Source: Pseudomonadota bacterium (GTDB lineage: Bacteria > Pseudomonadota > Gammaproteobacteria > Burkholderiales > SG8-39). Taken from it: 34,320 nucleotides of DNA. The stretch's first letter is position 1, and the number at the start of each line of letters is the position of its first letter. A program made the translations under genes and the position numbers. The stretch spans positions 1-34,320 of the forward strand of contig JANXRZ010000275.1 in the NCBI GenBank assembly GCA_025352885.1. Reading direction: 5' to 3'. Shown in pieces: positions 15,785 through 24,545 of this stretch. Below the pieces are notes generated by a model that searched no databases, was not told where the DNA came from, and worked only from the letters and a program-made list of their open reading frames with translations.

Positions 15785-16939
15785 CTACCCTTTCAACACA
15801 TCGATCGCCGGAAAGCGCCCCCGCAGCACGCCCTCGGAGCTTACTCCCCACCAGCGCTCGAGCGCAGTGGCATAGAGGCTGCGGAAATCGACTGCAAACG
15901 GGAGATTACCGTCTTCGAGGCGCGCGAGCACAGGTGACTGGCCGTACAACCCGCCCTTAACGCGTCCCCCAGCGATGAAATGCGCTGCGGCGGTTCCGTG
16001 ATCCGTGCCGTTCGAGGCGTTCTCCTTGGGTCGCCGGCCGAATTCCGCATAGCTCATGACAAGCGTCGAATCCCACCGGCCGATTTCGACAAGCGCAGCG
16101 CGGAGCGCCGCGATGCCCTCGGCCAGTTCGCCGAGAAGCCGCTGGTGCACCGGCGGCTGGTTCTGGTGGGTATCGAACCCGCCGAGGCTGAGCTTGATCA
16201 CCCCGACTCCCGCAGGGTTCGCAGCCAGTTGCGCGGCCGTGCGCACCGCATTGCCGAAAGGATTTTTCGGGAACTCGGTGCCGAACATGATGTTGGGGTT
16301 CAGGTGGGCCGCGGCCTGCAGAATGTTTTCCTGCACTTTCAGAATGTGGTTGAGCGCGGCATTGCCGGGGCGCGCCCCCCCGCCTGCAAGTCTCGCTTGC
16401 CGAAGAAACTGGTCGGTTTCGTTTAGCGCGATGACACGCGTGCCTGCACCTGCCAGCGGACCGAGTTCACTCGAACCCACCACCACGCCGTCAGCCGCAA
16501 ACTCGCGAGGCACGGGTCGGGTGCCGAACGCCCGGGCCAGCCAGCCTTCGGCAAGATACTCGTCGGGCTTCGAACCGGTGTCCCAGATCTCGATCGACCG
16601 GAAATGCGAAAGATTCGGGCGCGCATACCCGACGCCCTGGACCACGGCGAGTTCGCGCGCCTCCCACAGCCGTGCCAAGGGCGCCAACGCGGGATGCAAG
16701 CCCGTGCGCTCGTCGAGCTGGATGACTTCATCGCGCTTGACCGCAATGCGCGGACGCAGCGCGTAATAAGCCGGATCCGCATAAGGCACGACCGTGTTGA
16801 GCGCGTCGTTTCCGCCTTTGAGCTCGATGAGCACGAGGAGGCGCCCGTAGCCTGTGCGCTCTAGCGCCAAGGACACTCGCGGGACGGCAGCCACGGCAAA
16901 CCCGGCCAGGCCTGCGCAAACGAATTGCCTGCGATCCAT
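15785..16939 (-). CDS. DUF1501 protein with Tat-type leader
   Basis: A 384-residue member of the DUF1501 family, a sulfatase/phosphatase-like fold. It starts with MDRRQFVCAGLAGFAVAA, a twin-arginine-type leader, so it is likely exported folded. Conserved blocks include LIELKGGNDALNTVVPY near 41, NLSHFRSIEIWDTG near 107, GGFDTHQNQ near 259 and SYAEFGRRPKENASNGTDHG around 308-327. The frame is open upstream, but the ATG at 16939 gives the leader and an 8-bp gap after the DUF1800 gene. DUF1800-DUF1501 pairs are widespread; their biochemical role is not known. Confidence 0.88.
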   Translation of the reverse strand: MDRRQFVCAGLAGFAVAAVPRVSLALERTGYGRLLVLIELKGGNDALNTVVPYADPAYYALRPRIAVKRDEVIQLDERTGLHPALAPLARLWEARELAVVQGVGYARPNLSHFRSIEIWDTGSKPDEYLAEGWLARAFGTRPVPREFAADGVVVGSSELGPLAGAGTRVIALNETDQFLRQARLAGGGARPGNAALNHILKVQENILQAAAHLNPNIMFGTEFPKNPFGNAVRTAAQLAANPAGVGVIKLSLGGFDTHQNQPPVHQRLLGELAEGIAALRAALVEIGRWDSTLVMSYAEFGRRPKENASNGTDHGTAAAHFIAGGRVKGGLYGQSPVLARLEDGNLPFAVDFRSLYATALERWWGVSSEGVLRGRFPAIDVLKG

Positions 16940-16947
16940 GCGTCCGC

Positions 16948-18408
16948 CTATTTGAGCTGGTAGGCCGGATCGGCCGTGATGCGCCGGATCAAGTCGACCC
17001 CCCGGATGTCCGCTGTGCTTTCGGGCGCGACAGGCAGGGCAAGCAGCACCTGCGACAGGCCGCCTTCCCCACCGGCCTTCCTGAGCCATTCGGTCCCCGA
17101 GAAGCGGATGTCGAGCGACGCGCGCGCAAGACGAGCCCTGCCTTCCCCCAGTCGCTCGATGCCTTTCATCCTGGCTTCGTCGAGTTGCATGCGGTTTTCG
17201 TCCACCCTGAACAGGCGTTCGACGAATTGCTTTCGCGCAAGCAGCGTGGTGCTGTTGATCCATGCGTCGCCGCCCGGCCAGCCTTTCACGTTCGGCGGCG
17301 CAAACAAGTCCTGTCCGAGCGTACGCAAAAGCAGCGTCAGCGGCAGCGGGTCGGAGTAGCCGACGTCGAACTGGCGCATCGTCCCGATCACGAAGTCGAC
17401 CGGCGACTTGATGAGGGTGCCGCGGTTTTCGGGCGCATAGAAGGCGTCCGAGACCAGCAGCGCGGCCACTGCCGTGCGAATGTCGTAACCCGATTGCCGG
17501 AAAGCGCTTGCGATCCGTTTCACTTCACGGGGTTCCGGGGAAGGCGAGACGAATTCCTTCCAGAGCTTGGTTACGACGAGTTCAGCCGTCTCGGGGCGCG
17601 CCAGCAGGAGGCCGAGCACGTCGTCGCCATCGAGATTCCCGCTGCGACCGAGCACAGTCTTGGTGCCGGCGTCGTGCGCAAACGGACGCTTGAGGAATTC
17701 GCCCGTTTCGAGATCGATGCTCCAGCCGGTGAAGGCGCGGGCGGCCTCGCGGATGTCCTGCTCGGAGTAGCCGCCCTCGCCCAGGGTAAAGAGCTCCATC
17801 ACCTCGCGCGCGAAATTTTCGTTGGGCTGCCCTCTGCGATTGGTTGCCGAATCGAGATAAACGAGCATGGCCGGGTCCTTCGAGACCTCGACCAGCATCT
17901 TTCCGAAGTTGCCAAGCGCATGCTCGCGCAGCAGCACGTTCTGGCGGTACATGAGCGAACCGGACCGGACTTTCTGGAGGCTCGAAGTGAAATGGTTGTG
18001 CCAGAAAAGCGTCATGCGCTCCGTGAGCGGGGAGGCGGTCGTCAGCATTTCCTTCGTCCACCAATTTTTGAGTTCGACGGCGCGCTCGACCTGCTCGCGC
18101 TGGAAAGCTTTTCGCTCCATGTCAGAGAGTGTGCGCACCTTGCGGGGCGAAATGAATTCCGTCGTCCAGCTTGGGGGCGGCGTGGCCGCGCGCGTGCGAA
18201 CCCCGCTCAACAGCCGTTCGACCGCATCTTTGCGTTCGAGCTTTGCGAACAAGGCGATCTCGGCCGTATGAGCATCGAACCCGGTCCGGTTGAGCAGGTG
18301 GCGGGCGCCTTCCGGCCCGAGGGGCGCGCCGGACACGGAGGCTGCGCCGAACGCCACGGCCAGGAACAGTAGCAGCAGCGGGGCCGAGCGGAGTGCGCTT
18401 CCCCTCAT
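16948..18408 (-). CDS. DUF1800 protein
   Basis: A 486-residue exported protein of the DUF1800 family. The start at 18408 gives a Sec-type leader (RSAPLLLLFLAVAFGAASVSG). Typical family blocks are seen: LNRTGFDAH near 41, MTLFWHNHFTSS near 130, NENFAREVMELFTLGEGGYSEQD around 190, and GWPGGDAWINST near 386. It is followed after 8 bp by its usual partner DUF1501 and preceded by a small periplasmic protein gene. The function is unknown. Confidence 0.88.
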   Translation of the reverse strand: MRGSALRSAPLLLLFLAVAFGAASVSGAPLGPEGARHLLNRTGFDAHTAEIALFAKLERKDAVERLLSGVRTRAATPPPSWTTEFISPRKVRTLSDMERKAFQREQVERAVELKNWWTKEMLTTASPLTERMTLFWHNHFTSSLQKVRSGSLMYRQNVLLREHALGNFGKMLVEVSKDPAMLVYLDSATNRRGQPNENFAREVMELFTLGEGGYSEQDIREAARAFTGWSIDLETGEFLKRPFAHDAGTKTVLGRSGNLDGDDVLGLLLARPETAELVVTKLWKEFVSPSPEPREVKRIASAFRQSGYDIRTAVAALLVSDAFYAPENRGTLIKSPVDFVIGTMRQFDVGYSDPLPLTLLLRTLGQDLFAPPNVKGWPGGDAWINSTTLLARKQFVERLFRVDENRMQLDEARMKGIERLGEGRARLARASLDIRFSGTEWLRKAGGEGGLSQVLLALPVAPESTADIRGVDLIRRITADPAYQLK

Positions 18409-18418
18409 CGGTCGGCCT

Positions 18419-18739
18419 TCAGCGACGCCGGCGGTCGAAGTCGCGGTTGTAGTCGCGCATGTCGCGGCGGATGCCTTCGCGCTGCTCGGGCGACATGCGC
18501 TGCCACTCGGCATATCGCCTCGCGCGCTCTTCCCCGGCAGGGTCGCCTCCTTGGCGGCGCGGATCGACCTGCTGGCGCTGGAGGTCTTCGCGCAGCCGCT
18601 GCCGCTCTTCGCCTGACATTCGGCCGTTGCCCCATTCCGGCCGCCGCTCGCCTCGCCAGCCCGAAGGCTGCGCAAGCGCCGTCCCCGCAGCCGCTGCGGC
18701 AAGGGCGAGTACAAGCGTCAATCGGGCGACCGGGTGCAT
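18419..18739 (-). CDS. Small arginine-rich periplasmic protein
   Basis: A 106-residue protein with a clear signal peptide (MHPVARLTLVLALAAAAAGTALAQ). The mature part is very rich in Arg, Glu and Gln and predicted helical, with MSGEERQRLREDLQRQ and MSPEQREGIRRDMRDYN, a pattern like DUF3106 and CpxP/Spy-type periplasmic helical proteins. It ends in RRRR. It is the first gene of the minus-strand run and lies 10 bp before the DUF1800 start. A stress-chaperone role is possible but not shown. Confidence 0.75.
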   Translation of the reverse strand: MHPVARLTLVLALAAAAAGTALAQPSGWRGERRPEWGNGRMSGEERQRLREDLQRQQVDPRRQGGDPAGEERARRYAEWQRMSPEQREGIRRDMRDYNRDFDRRRR

Positions 18740-18909
18740 TGAGCAGTCCTCTTTGACGCAGATACTACGCGAGGGGTGTCAAGGCAGATCGCCGCCCCGG
18801 GGCCCTTTTGTAACAAATGGTGACTGGATTCGCCCCGAGCTCACAGCCTGTTACCCAAAGCGATACGCCCCACAGACAAAGATCGCCGTTCCCCTATACC
18901 ATTTGCCCC
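18740..18909. promoter_or_regulatory. Divergent promoter region between the DUF1800 operon and ompR
   Basis: This 170-bp gap must hold the promoters of both diverging operons. It contains the palindrome GCCCCGGGGC (18794-18803) and a small dyad TTTGT/ACAAA just after. TATACC at 18895-18900 could be a -10 for ompR, which would give a very short leader, but no -35 is seen. No ribosome binding site is evident before the ompR ATG. Confidence 0.35.
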
Positions 18910-19635
18910 ATGGCTGAGCTCAAGACAAGAATCATGGTCGTAGACGACGACCAGCGCCTGCGCGACATGCTGACCCGCTACCTCGGCGAACAAGGGTTCG
19001 AGGTTCGCGCGGCCGGCGACGCCGCCGCAATGGACAAGCAGCTCTCACGCGAGCGATACGACCTCATCGTGCTCGACCTCATGATGCCCGGCGAAGACGG
19101 CCTGTCGATCTGCCGGCGGTTGCGCACGCAGAACGCGCCGCCCGCCATCATCATGCTGACAGCCAAGGGCGACGACGTCGACCGCATCGTGGGCTTGGAA
19201 ATGGGCGCCGACGACTACCTCGCCAAGCCCTTCAACCCGCGAGAGTTGGTTGCGCGTGTGAATGCCGTGCTGCGCCGCAAAGCCGCGTCCGGTCCGCCGG
19301 GTGCCCCTGCGTCCGGCACCGAGACCCACAAGTTCGGCGACTTCGAGCTCAACCTCGGCACGCGGGCCCTGACCAAGTCCGACAAGGATGTGCCGCTGAC
19401 CACGGGCGAATTCTCCGTGCTCAAGGTCCTTGTGCAAAATCCGAAGACCCCGCTTTCCCGTGACAAGCTGATGGAGCTCGCACGCGGCCGCGAGTACGAG
19501 GTGTTCGACCGCTCCATCGACGTGCAGATTTCGAGGCTGCGCAAATTGCTCGAGGACGACCCCGCCCATCCGCGCTTCATCCAGACGGTCTGGGGATTCG
19601 GCTACGTGTTCGTCCCGGACGGCAATTTGAAGTGA
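18910..19635 (+). CDS. ompR: OmpR-type DNA-binding response regulator
   Basis: A 241-residue response regulator. The receiver domain (6-122) has the acidic pocket D12-D14, the phospho-acceptor D56 in LIVLDLMMP, T in MLTAKG and K in LAKPF. A short linker leads to an OmpR/PhoB winged helix (about 140-237, ending IQTVWGFGYVFVPDG). In proteobacteria OmpR with EnvZ controls porins and responds to osmolarity and pH. The ATG at 18910 is chosen because the frame upstream has no receiver homology. The stop overlaps the envZ start (GTGA). Confidence 0.92.
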   Translation: MAELKTRIMVVDDDQRLRDMLTRYLGEQGFEVRAAGDAAAMDKQLSRERYDLIVLDLMMPGEDGLSICRRLRTQNAPPAIIMLTAKGDDVDRIVGLEMGADDYLAKPFNPRELVARVNAVLRRKAASGPPGAPASGTETHKFGDFELNLGTRALTKSDKDVPLTTGEFSVLKVLVQNPKTPLSRDKLMELARGREYEVFDRSIDVQISRLRKLLEDDPAHPRFIQTVWGFGYVFVPDGNLK

Positions 19636-21035
19636 CGGCGGCGCGGCCCGCCGACCGAAAAGAGAAGACCGCGAAAGCGCCTTTCTGGCGCCCCGATTCC
19701 CTCCTTGCCCGTTCGTTCCTGCTGATCGCCCTGCTGCTGCTGTTGTCGCTGGGCGGCTGGTTCCAGATTTATCGCACTTACCAGCGCGAGCCCATCGCGC
19801 GTGAGATTGCGCAGCAGACCGTCACGATCATCAACCTGACGCGCGCCGCGATCGTAAACGCCGATCCGCGCCTGCGGCGCGAACTGCTGCTCGACCTCAA
19901 CGAGACGGAAGACATCCGCGTTTATGCAGGAACAACGGACGAGCGCCTCGAGGCCGTTCCCTCTGAGCCGCTCTACGACCTGATCGGCAATCGCATCAAG
20001 GACAGCCTCGGACCGTCGACGCGCCTGGCCTTTGCCAGGAACGGCATCGACGGGTACTGGGTCAGCTTCAACATCGATGACGACGAGTTCTGGGTCAAGC
20101 TGGAACGCGACCGCCTCGAGCCCGACTTCGCCACGCAGTGGATAGGCTGGGGACTGTTCGCGCTCCTGCTTTCGCTGGTCGGGGCGTGGGCGATAGCGTC
20201 GCGCATCTCGCGCCCGCTAGCGGCGCTCACGCAAGCTGCGCAGCAAGTCGGGCGGGGCGAGCACGTGAAGCCCGCGCCAGAAAAAGGCCCGGCCGAGATC
20301 CGCATGCTCGCCGCGGCCTTCAACCAGATGTCGGCCGACCTCGCGCGCCTCGAGCGGGACCGCGCGATGGTTTTGGCCGGCATTTCGCACGACCTCAGGA
20401 CGCCCCTTGCGCGCCTTCGGCTTGGATTGGAGATGGTCGGCGGCGACCCGGCCATGGGCGAAGCGCTGGCCACCGACATCGACGAGATGGACAAGATCAT
20501 CGGCCAGTTCCTCGAATTCGCAAAAGGCGAGATCGAAACCAAGATCGACACCGATCTCGAAGTGCTCGTGGGCGAAATCTGCGAGCGCTATGCCAAGATA
20601 GGACGCGCGCTCGTGCACCGCACATCCATTGAGGTCCGCATGCCTCTCGCGCAAATGGCCCTGCGCAGGGCGATCTCGAACCTCATCGACAATGCCCTGC
20701 GCTATTCGGCCGAACCCGTCGAGATCGAGACCCGCCGCCAGGGCGATCTTGCGATCGTCGAAGTCTGCGATCGCGGCCCCGGCATCCCGGCCTCCGAGGT
20801 CGAGCGGATGAAACGCCCGTTCACGCGGCTCGAAGAGGCGCGCAGCGGGCCGGGCGGATCCGGGCTGGGCCTGGCGATTGTCGACCGCGTTGCGCGACTG
20901 CATGGCGGAACTTTGGAACTGCTTTCGCGCGCAGGCGGCGGGTTGACCGCGCGCATTACGTTGCCGATTACCGGCGTGCCGTTGCGCGACCCGCTTGGCC
21001 TTACCCCTTTCAGGACGCCTGTAACCCCCCTCTAG
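19632..21035 (+). CDS. envZ: EnvZ-type sensor histidine kinase
   Basis: A 467-residue inner-membrane kinase. TM1 is at about 26-44, the periplasmic part at 45-168 and TM2 at about 170-189. HAMP follows, then the dimerisation/phosphotransfer domain with the phospho-acceptor H253 in AGISHDLRTPL, and a catalytic ATPase domain with the N box (ISNLIDNALRY), the G1 box (DRGPGIP) and the G2 box (GGSGLGLAIVDRVARLHGG). It starts at GTG, overlapping the ompR stop by 4 nt, so the pair is translationally coupled. It phosphorylates and dephosphorylates OmpR. Confidence 0.92.
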   Translation: MTAARPADRKEKTAKAPFWRPDSLLARSFLLIALLLLLSLGGWFQIYRTYQREPIAREIAQQTVTIINLTRAAIVNADPRLRRELLLDLNETEDIRVYAGTTDERLEAVPSEPLYDLIGNRIKDSLGPSTRLAFARNGIDGYWVSFNIDDDEFWVKLERDRLEPDFATQWIGWGLFALLLSLVGAWAIASRISRPLAALTQAAQQVGRGEHVKPAPEKGPAEIRMLAAAFNQMSADLARLERDRAMVLAGISHDLRTPLARLRLGLEMVGGDPAMGEALATDIDEMDKIIGQFLEFAKGEIETKIDTDLEVLVGEICERYAKIGRALVHRTSIEVRMPLAQMALRRAISNLIDNALRYSAEPVEIETRRQGDLAIVEVCDRGPGIPASEVERMKRPFTRLEEARSGPGGSGLGLAIVDRVARLHGGTLELLSRAGGGLTARITLPITGVPLRDPLGLTPFRTPVTPL

Positions 21036-21137
21036 TCTGCAACGGTGGTCGGCCGGCCCATCCGTCAGAGGATCGCAAGGTTCGCAGTCGTGATGAGGTC
21101 TTCTAACGTCCCCGACCCGTCGCGTAACATCGAAGCA

Positions 21138-22019
21138 ATGAGCGAACGCCTCGGCTCTTTTCGCCCCTCCAATGACAGCATCAGCGTCCCGACACTCTGG
21201 GTCGCGATTGCGTTGTCGGTCCTGCTGCATGCTGCGGGCCTCTTTGGATGGATCGCGAAGCCGCCCATCCCTTTCCAGGAACCGAAGCTTGGCAATCCCA
21301 GTGGCAGCCTCGCGATCCGGCTCGTGCCGTTCACGGCGCCGCCGCCGAGCGCCGCTCCTCCGCCGCCGGCGATCGCGGCCCGCCCCCCGGGCGCGCGCAA
21401 GGCTCCGGCGCAAAGGACCCCTGCCCGCTCGGCGCCTCCGCCACCGGTGCTTGCGCTCGAGCGTCCCTCACCCTCGCCCTCCTTCAGGGTTCCGCCATCA
21501 GTCACGCGCGAGCCACCTCCCGCTACGGCGACCGTGCCTGCACCGGCCGAGGACCTCGCGGCTTACATCGCCTCTCGCAGGCGCGCGCGCGAAGGCGCGG
21601 GGGCGCCGCCCACGCAGCCTGCGGAAACCGAGCAGGAGCGGCATAACCGTACTGTGGCGGAGAACCTGGGCCTGACGAGCACGCCCACTTTCGGCAACGA
21701 CCCGGACCGGGGCGGCGGCGTGTTCCAGATTCGCAGCATGGGCTACGACATTGCCGAGTTCGCGTTCTTCGGCTGGAACAAGGCGATCAACCGCAACTCG
21801 CTCCAAGTGGTCGAGGTGCGCCGGGGCAACAACGAGAACATGGAGATCGCAGTCGTGCGAAAAATGATTTCGATCATCCGCGAGCGCTCGAAGGAAGATT
21901 TCCTCTGGCAGTCCAAGCGCCTGAACCGGGGCTTGTGGCTCTCGGCCCGCCCTGCGGACTCAGCCGAGCTCGAGGCGTTCATCCTCAAGGAATTGTTTCC
22001 CGACCCTCGCCCGCGCTAG
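21138..22019 (+). CDS. TonB-like proline-rich inner-membrane protein
   Basis: A 293-residue protein from the ATG at 21138 (in-frame upstream starts at 21093 and 21045 would lengthen the cytoplasmic tail). A single N-terminal membrane helix (TLWVAIALSVLLHAAGLFGW) has the SxxxH face typical of TonB. A long Pro/Ala-rich span follows (about 65-150) that could cross the periplasm, then a compact C-terminal domain (about 190-290, FQIRSMGYDIAEFAFFGWNK). The C-terminal part does not match the TonB fold in any way I can see. No exbB or exbD is nearby. It may be an envelope-spanning scaffold. It follows envZ in the same direction. Confidence 0.75.
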   Translation: MSERLGSFRPSNDSISVPTLWVAIALSVLLHAAGLFGWIAKPPIPFQEPKLGNPSGSLAIRLVPFTAPPPSAAPPPPAIAARPPGARKAPAQRTPARSAPPPPVLALERPSPSPSFRVPPSVTREPPPATATVPAPAEDLAAYIASRRRAREGAGAPPTQPAETEQERHNRTVAENLGLTSTPTFGNDPDRGGGVFQIRSMGYDIAEFAFFGWNKAINRNSLQVVEVRRGNNENMEIAVVRKMISIIRERSKEDFLWQSKRLNRGLWLSARPADSAELEAFILKELFPDPRPR

Positions 22020-22020
22020 C

Positions 22021-22620
22021 TCAGGCGGGGCGCTCGCCCCCGAGTGAAAAGCGGGAGAGAGTTGCATAAGCCGGGCCGTCGGAGGCGAGCGTCGAGCGCA
22101 CCAGCACGAATTCGGCCGCATGCCATTCGAGCGGATCAAGGGGCGGAAGCGTCTCTCCTTTCACAGCCCTTCGCACAAGCGAGATGTGCGCCTTAAACTC
22201 GCGCTTCTCTGTCCTGAATCCCCCTGCCTTCAGCACGCTGTCCAGTTGCGCAGCAAGGTCGCGCAGGGGTTCGGGCATGCTGCGCGGGCCGGCCCAGACG
22301 ATGCCGTTGTGCTCCCACCAGCGCCCCTCGTCCAGCCGCAGGTCGAAGGGCTTGCCGCGCACCCGGCGAGCGCAATCGATGAGCGCGGCTACTCGGTCGC
22401 CCGGGACGTCCCCCAGGAAAGCAAGCGTGAGGTGGACGGTGGCCGCCTTGGTGACGCGCCCACCGGTCTGCGCATGCGCAAGCGTCGCCCAAGCGTGCAT
22501 CGAGCGCGCCACTTCCTCGGGCGGCCAGAGCGCAAAGAAGAGCCGGAGCTTGCCTTCCGGATTATTACCTTTCAGGTATGCCGATTGGCTGGAACGCCGC
22601 ACAGGCAGTCGTGTTTTCAA
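22021..22620 (-). CDS. thpR: RNA 2',3'-cyclic phosphodiesterase
   Basis: A 199-residue 2H phosphoesterase (ThpR/LigT), which opens 2',3'-cyclic phosphates on RNA ends. Both catalytic motifs are present: H63-L-T65 and H145-I-S147. The core begins at LRLFFALWPP (25-34). The start given is a TTG at 22620; no ATG or GTG lies in frame between it and the core, so the first 24 residues may not be real. It is the last gene of the ispD-ispF-paiB-dadA run, 28 bp after dadA, and its stop is 1 bp from the convergent TonB-like gene. Confidence 0.87.
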   Translation of the reverse strand: MKTRLPVRRSSQSAYLKGNNPEGKLRLFFALWPPEEVARSMHAWATLAHAQTGGRVTKAATVHLTLAFLGDVPGDRVAALIDCARRVRGKPFDLRLDEGRWWEHNGIVWAGPRSMPEPLRDLAAQLDSVLKAGGFRTEKREFKAHISLVRRAVKGETLPPLDPLEWHAAEFVLVRSTLASDGPAYATLSRFSLGGERPA

Positions 22621-22648
22621 TATGAATGTTCCGAATTAGTGCGCAGGG

Positions 22649-23896
22649 TCACGCGCGCCGGACGAGCAGCCCGTCCAACGGAATCGCACTGGGCCGGCCT
22701 GCGATCAGGTCAGCGGTGATCGCAGCGGCGCCGGACGCCATCGTCCAACCCATGTGGCCGAGCCCGACGTTGAACCACAGGTTGCGATACCGGCCGGTGC
22801 CGAACAATGGAGTGCTCTGCGGCGTCATCGGCCTGAGGCAGGCGCGTGCCTCTACCCGGGTGCCATCGATTGCGCCGGGAAACAACTCTTCGGCCAATCG
22901 CACGAGGCGCTGCGCATCCTCCGCGCGATGCGCGCGCCCGTAACCCGCGAATTCCGCGCCCCCGGTGAGTCGCAGCCGGTCTCCCATGGGGCAATAAGCC
23001 GCCAGCTTGGATTCATCCATGCCCGCATGACGGGGCGCGCGCTGCGGCTCGACGATCGGCAGGGTGACGGAGCAGCCCTTGACCGGATAGATCGGCAACT
23101 CCGCCCCGAGCGATTTCCGGAGATGTGGGTCGATGATGCCGAGCGCCGCAACGGCGCCGTCCACAGCCAATCTGCCGGTTGACGTCTCGACATGCGTAAC
23201 GCGGTCGCCCTGGACCGCGATGCCTTTCACTTCGCAGTTGAGCATCACCTCGGTCCCACGCGATTCGCAGACCTTGGCCAGCTCCCGGCAGAACATCGCC
23301 GAATCGCCGCTCTCGTCCGTTTCGGAAAACACGGCGCCCGCAATCGGCGCCCTGGAGAGTCCCGGATCGATCTGCGCCGCCTGGCGCCCATCGAGCACGC
23401 GAAAAGGAAAGCCGAACGCTTTCATGGGCGCCATTTTTCGGACCCCCGCTTCAAGCGCCTCCTGCGTGCGATAGAGATACATCACGCCGCCCTGCTTGCG
23501 ATGGAAAGACACGCCCGATTCCTCGGCGATCCGGCCAAGTTGCGCCTGCGAATACCGGACATAGCGCACTTTGCGGGCCAACAGTTGGGCGTAACTCGCA
23601 GCGTTGCAGCACGCAAGGAACGCAAGGCCCCATGACCAGAATTCAGGATCCCAGCGCATGGGGTAGACGCGCACGGACTGGTCATTGCGCACCAGCGCCT
23701 TGAGAAAGGTTTTCAGCATCTGCGGGCTCGGCCACGGAAACGCGCGGCTCGCCGAAACGATGCCGCCGTTCGCGCCGCTGGCGGCATCCGCGATGCGTGC
23801 GGATTTCTCGAGGAGGAGGACTTCGTGCCCGTCCCTGGACAGGCACCACGCCGTGGTGACCCCGGCCAGTCCCGCGCCGAGTACGGCGATGCGCAT
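22649..23896 (-). CDS. dadA: D-amino acid dehydrogenase-family FAD enzyme
   Basis: A 415-residue DAO-family flavoprotein. The Rossmann motif VLGAGLAGVTTAWCL is at the N-terminus, followed by the LLLEK acidic end and the ANGGIVSASRAFPWPSP block characteristic of DadA. The C-terminal part has CLRPMTPQSTPLFG and NLWFNVGLGHMGWTMASGAA spread over about 35 residues. DadA oxidises D-amino acids to 2-oxo acids and feeds electrons to the respiratory chain at the inner membrane. It is 16 bp after paiB. No alanine racemase gene (dadX) is next to it, so the physiological substrate is open. Confidence 0.85.
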   Translation of the reverse strand: MRIAVLGAGLAGVTTAWCLSRDGHEVLLLEKSARIADAASGANGGIVSASRAFPWPSPQMLKTFLKALVRNDQSVRVYPMRWDPEFWSWGLAFLACCNAASYAQLLARKVRYVRYSQAQLGRIAEESGVSFHRKQGGVMYLYRTQEALEAGVRKMAPMKAFGFPFRVLDGRQAAQIDPGLSRAPIAGAVFSETDESGDSAMFCRELAKVCESRGTEVMLNCEVKGIAVQGDRVTHVETSTGRLAVDGAVAALGIIDPHLRKSLGAELPIYPVKGCSVTLPIVEPQRAPRHAGMDESKLAAYCPMGDRLRLTGGAEFAGYGRAHRAEDAQRLVRLAEELFPGAIDGTRVEARACLRPMTPQSTPLFGTGRYRNLWFNVGLGHMGWTMASGAAAITADLIAGRPSAIPLDGLLVRRA

Positions 23897-23912
23897 TACG
23901 TTCGCCCCAGTA

Positions 23913-24530
23913 TCATTTTTCGACCAGGTGCCTGCGCATCAGCGGGACCAGTTCGCGCTCGGCGGCAAACGGCGATTTATCCAGCTCCGCCGTGATCAGC
24001 TCCATCTCGCGCCGGCCGCGATTCTGCGAGAGCTTCCAGCGGGTTTCCAGCCGGTCGACCGGGATCTCGAAAGCCACGATTCCGGCGAGCATGCCTTCCA
24101 TGTAGGCGGGCGAGAGCTTCTCAAAGTCCGCCTGCCATTTCGGGTCGTGATGCGCGACGAGCTTGGCGACCGCGGCCTGCTTCGAAGTCGGGTCATGGAA
24201 CGCCTTGACCTTGCCGTACGCGTGCACCGAGGCGTAATTCCAGGTCGGCACGCGCTCCTTTTCGTCATACCAGCGCGGCGAGACGTAGGCATGCGGGCCG
24301 TGGAAGATCACGAGCACTTCATCGTCGAAGAAGGTTTCCCACTGCGGATTGTTCTTCGCCATGTGCGCGACGATCACCAAGCCCTCCCCGCGCTCCTCGA
24401 CCAGCACCGGCAAATGGGACGCTCGCGGCTCGCCGGCAGTGGCGGTGACGACGACCGCGAAGTCGTTCGCCCGCATGAACTCGAGCACCTCTGCGCGATT
24501 TTCGACCTGGTTGTAGCTTGGTGAGTACAT
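23913..24530 (-). CDS. PaiB-type FMN-binding negative transcriptional regulator
   Basis: A 205-residue split-barrel flavin-binding protein of the PaiB family. Visible blocks are MYSPSYNQV at the start, HLPVLVEE, MAKNNPQW, the core VPTWNYASVHAYGKV (about 98-112) and KLSQNR near the C-terminus. The family was named from a Bacillus repressor of degradative-enzyme and sporulation genes, but many members may be flavin or haem enzymes. It lies between ispF and dadA with 15- and 16-bp gaps, so it is probably co-transcribed with them. Confidence 0.88.
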   Translation of the reverse strand: MYSPSYNQVENRAEVLEFMRANDFAVVVTATAGEPRASHLPVLVEERGEGLVIVAHMAKNNPQWETFFDDEVLVIFHGPHAYVSPRWYDEKERVPTWNYASVHAYGKVKAFHDPTSKQAAVAKLVAHHDPKWQADFEKLSPAYMEGMLAGIVAFEIPVDRLETRWKLSQNRGRREMELITAELDKSPFAAERELVPLMRRHLVEK

Positions 24531-24545
24531 GAGTTTCTCTGGAGG

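Noticed and set aside
17185-18372. 395-codon plus-strand frame opposite the DUF1800 gene
   Set aside because: Antisense to clear DUF1800 motifs; no protein features.
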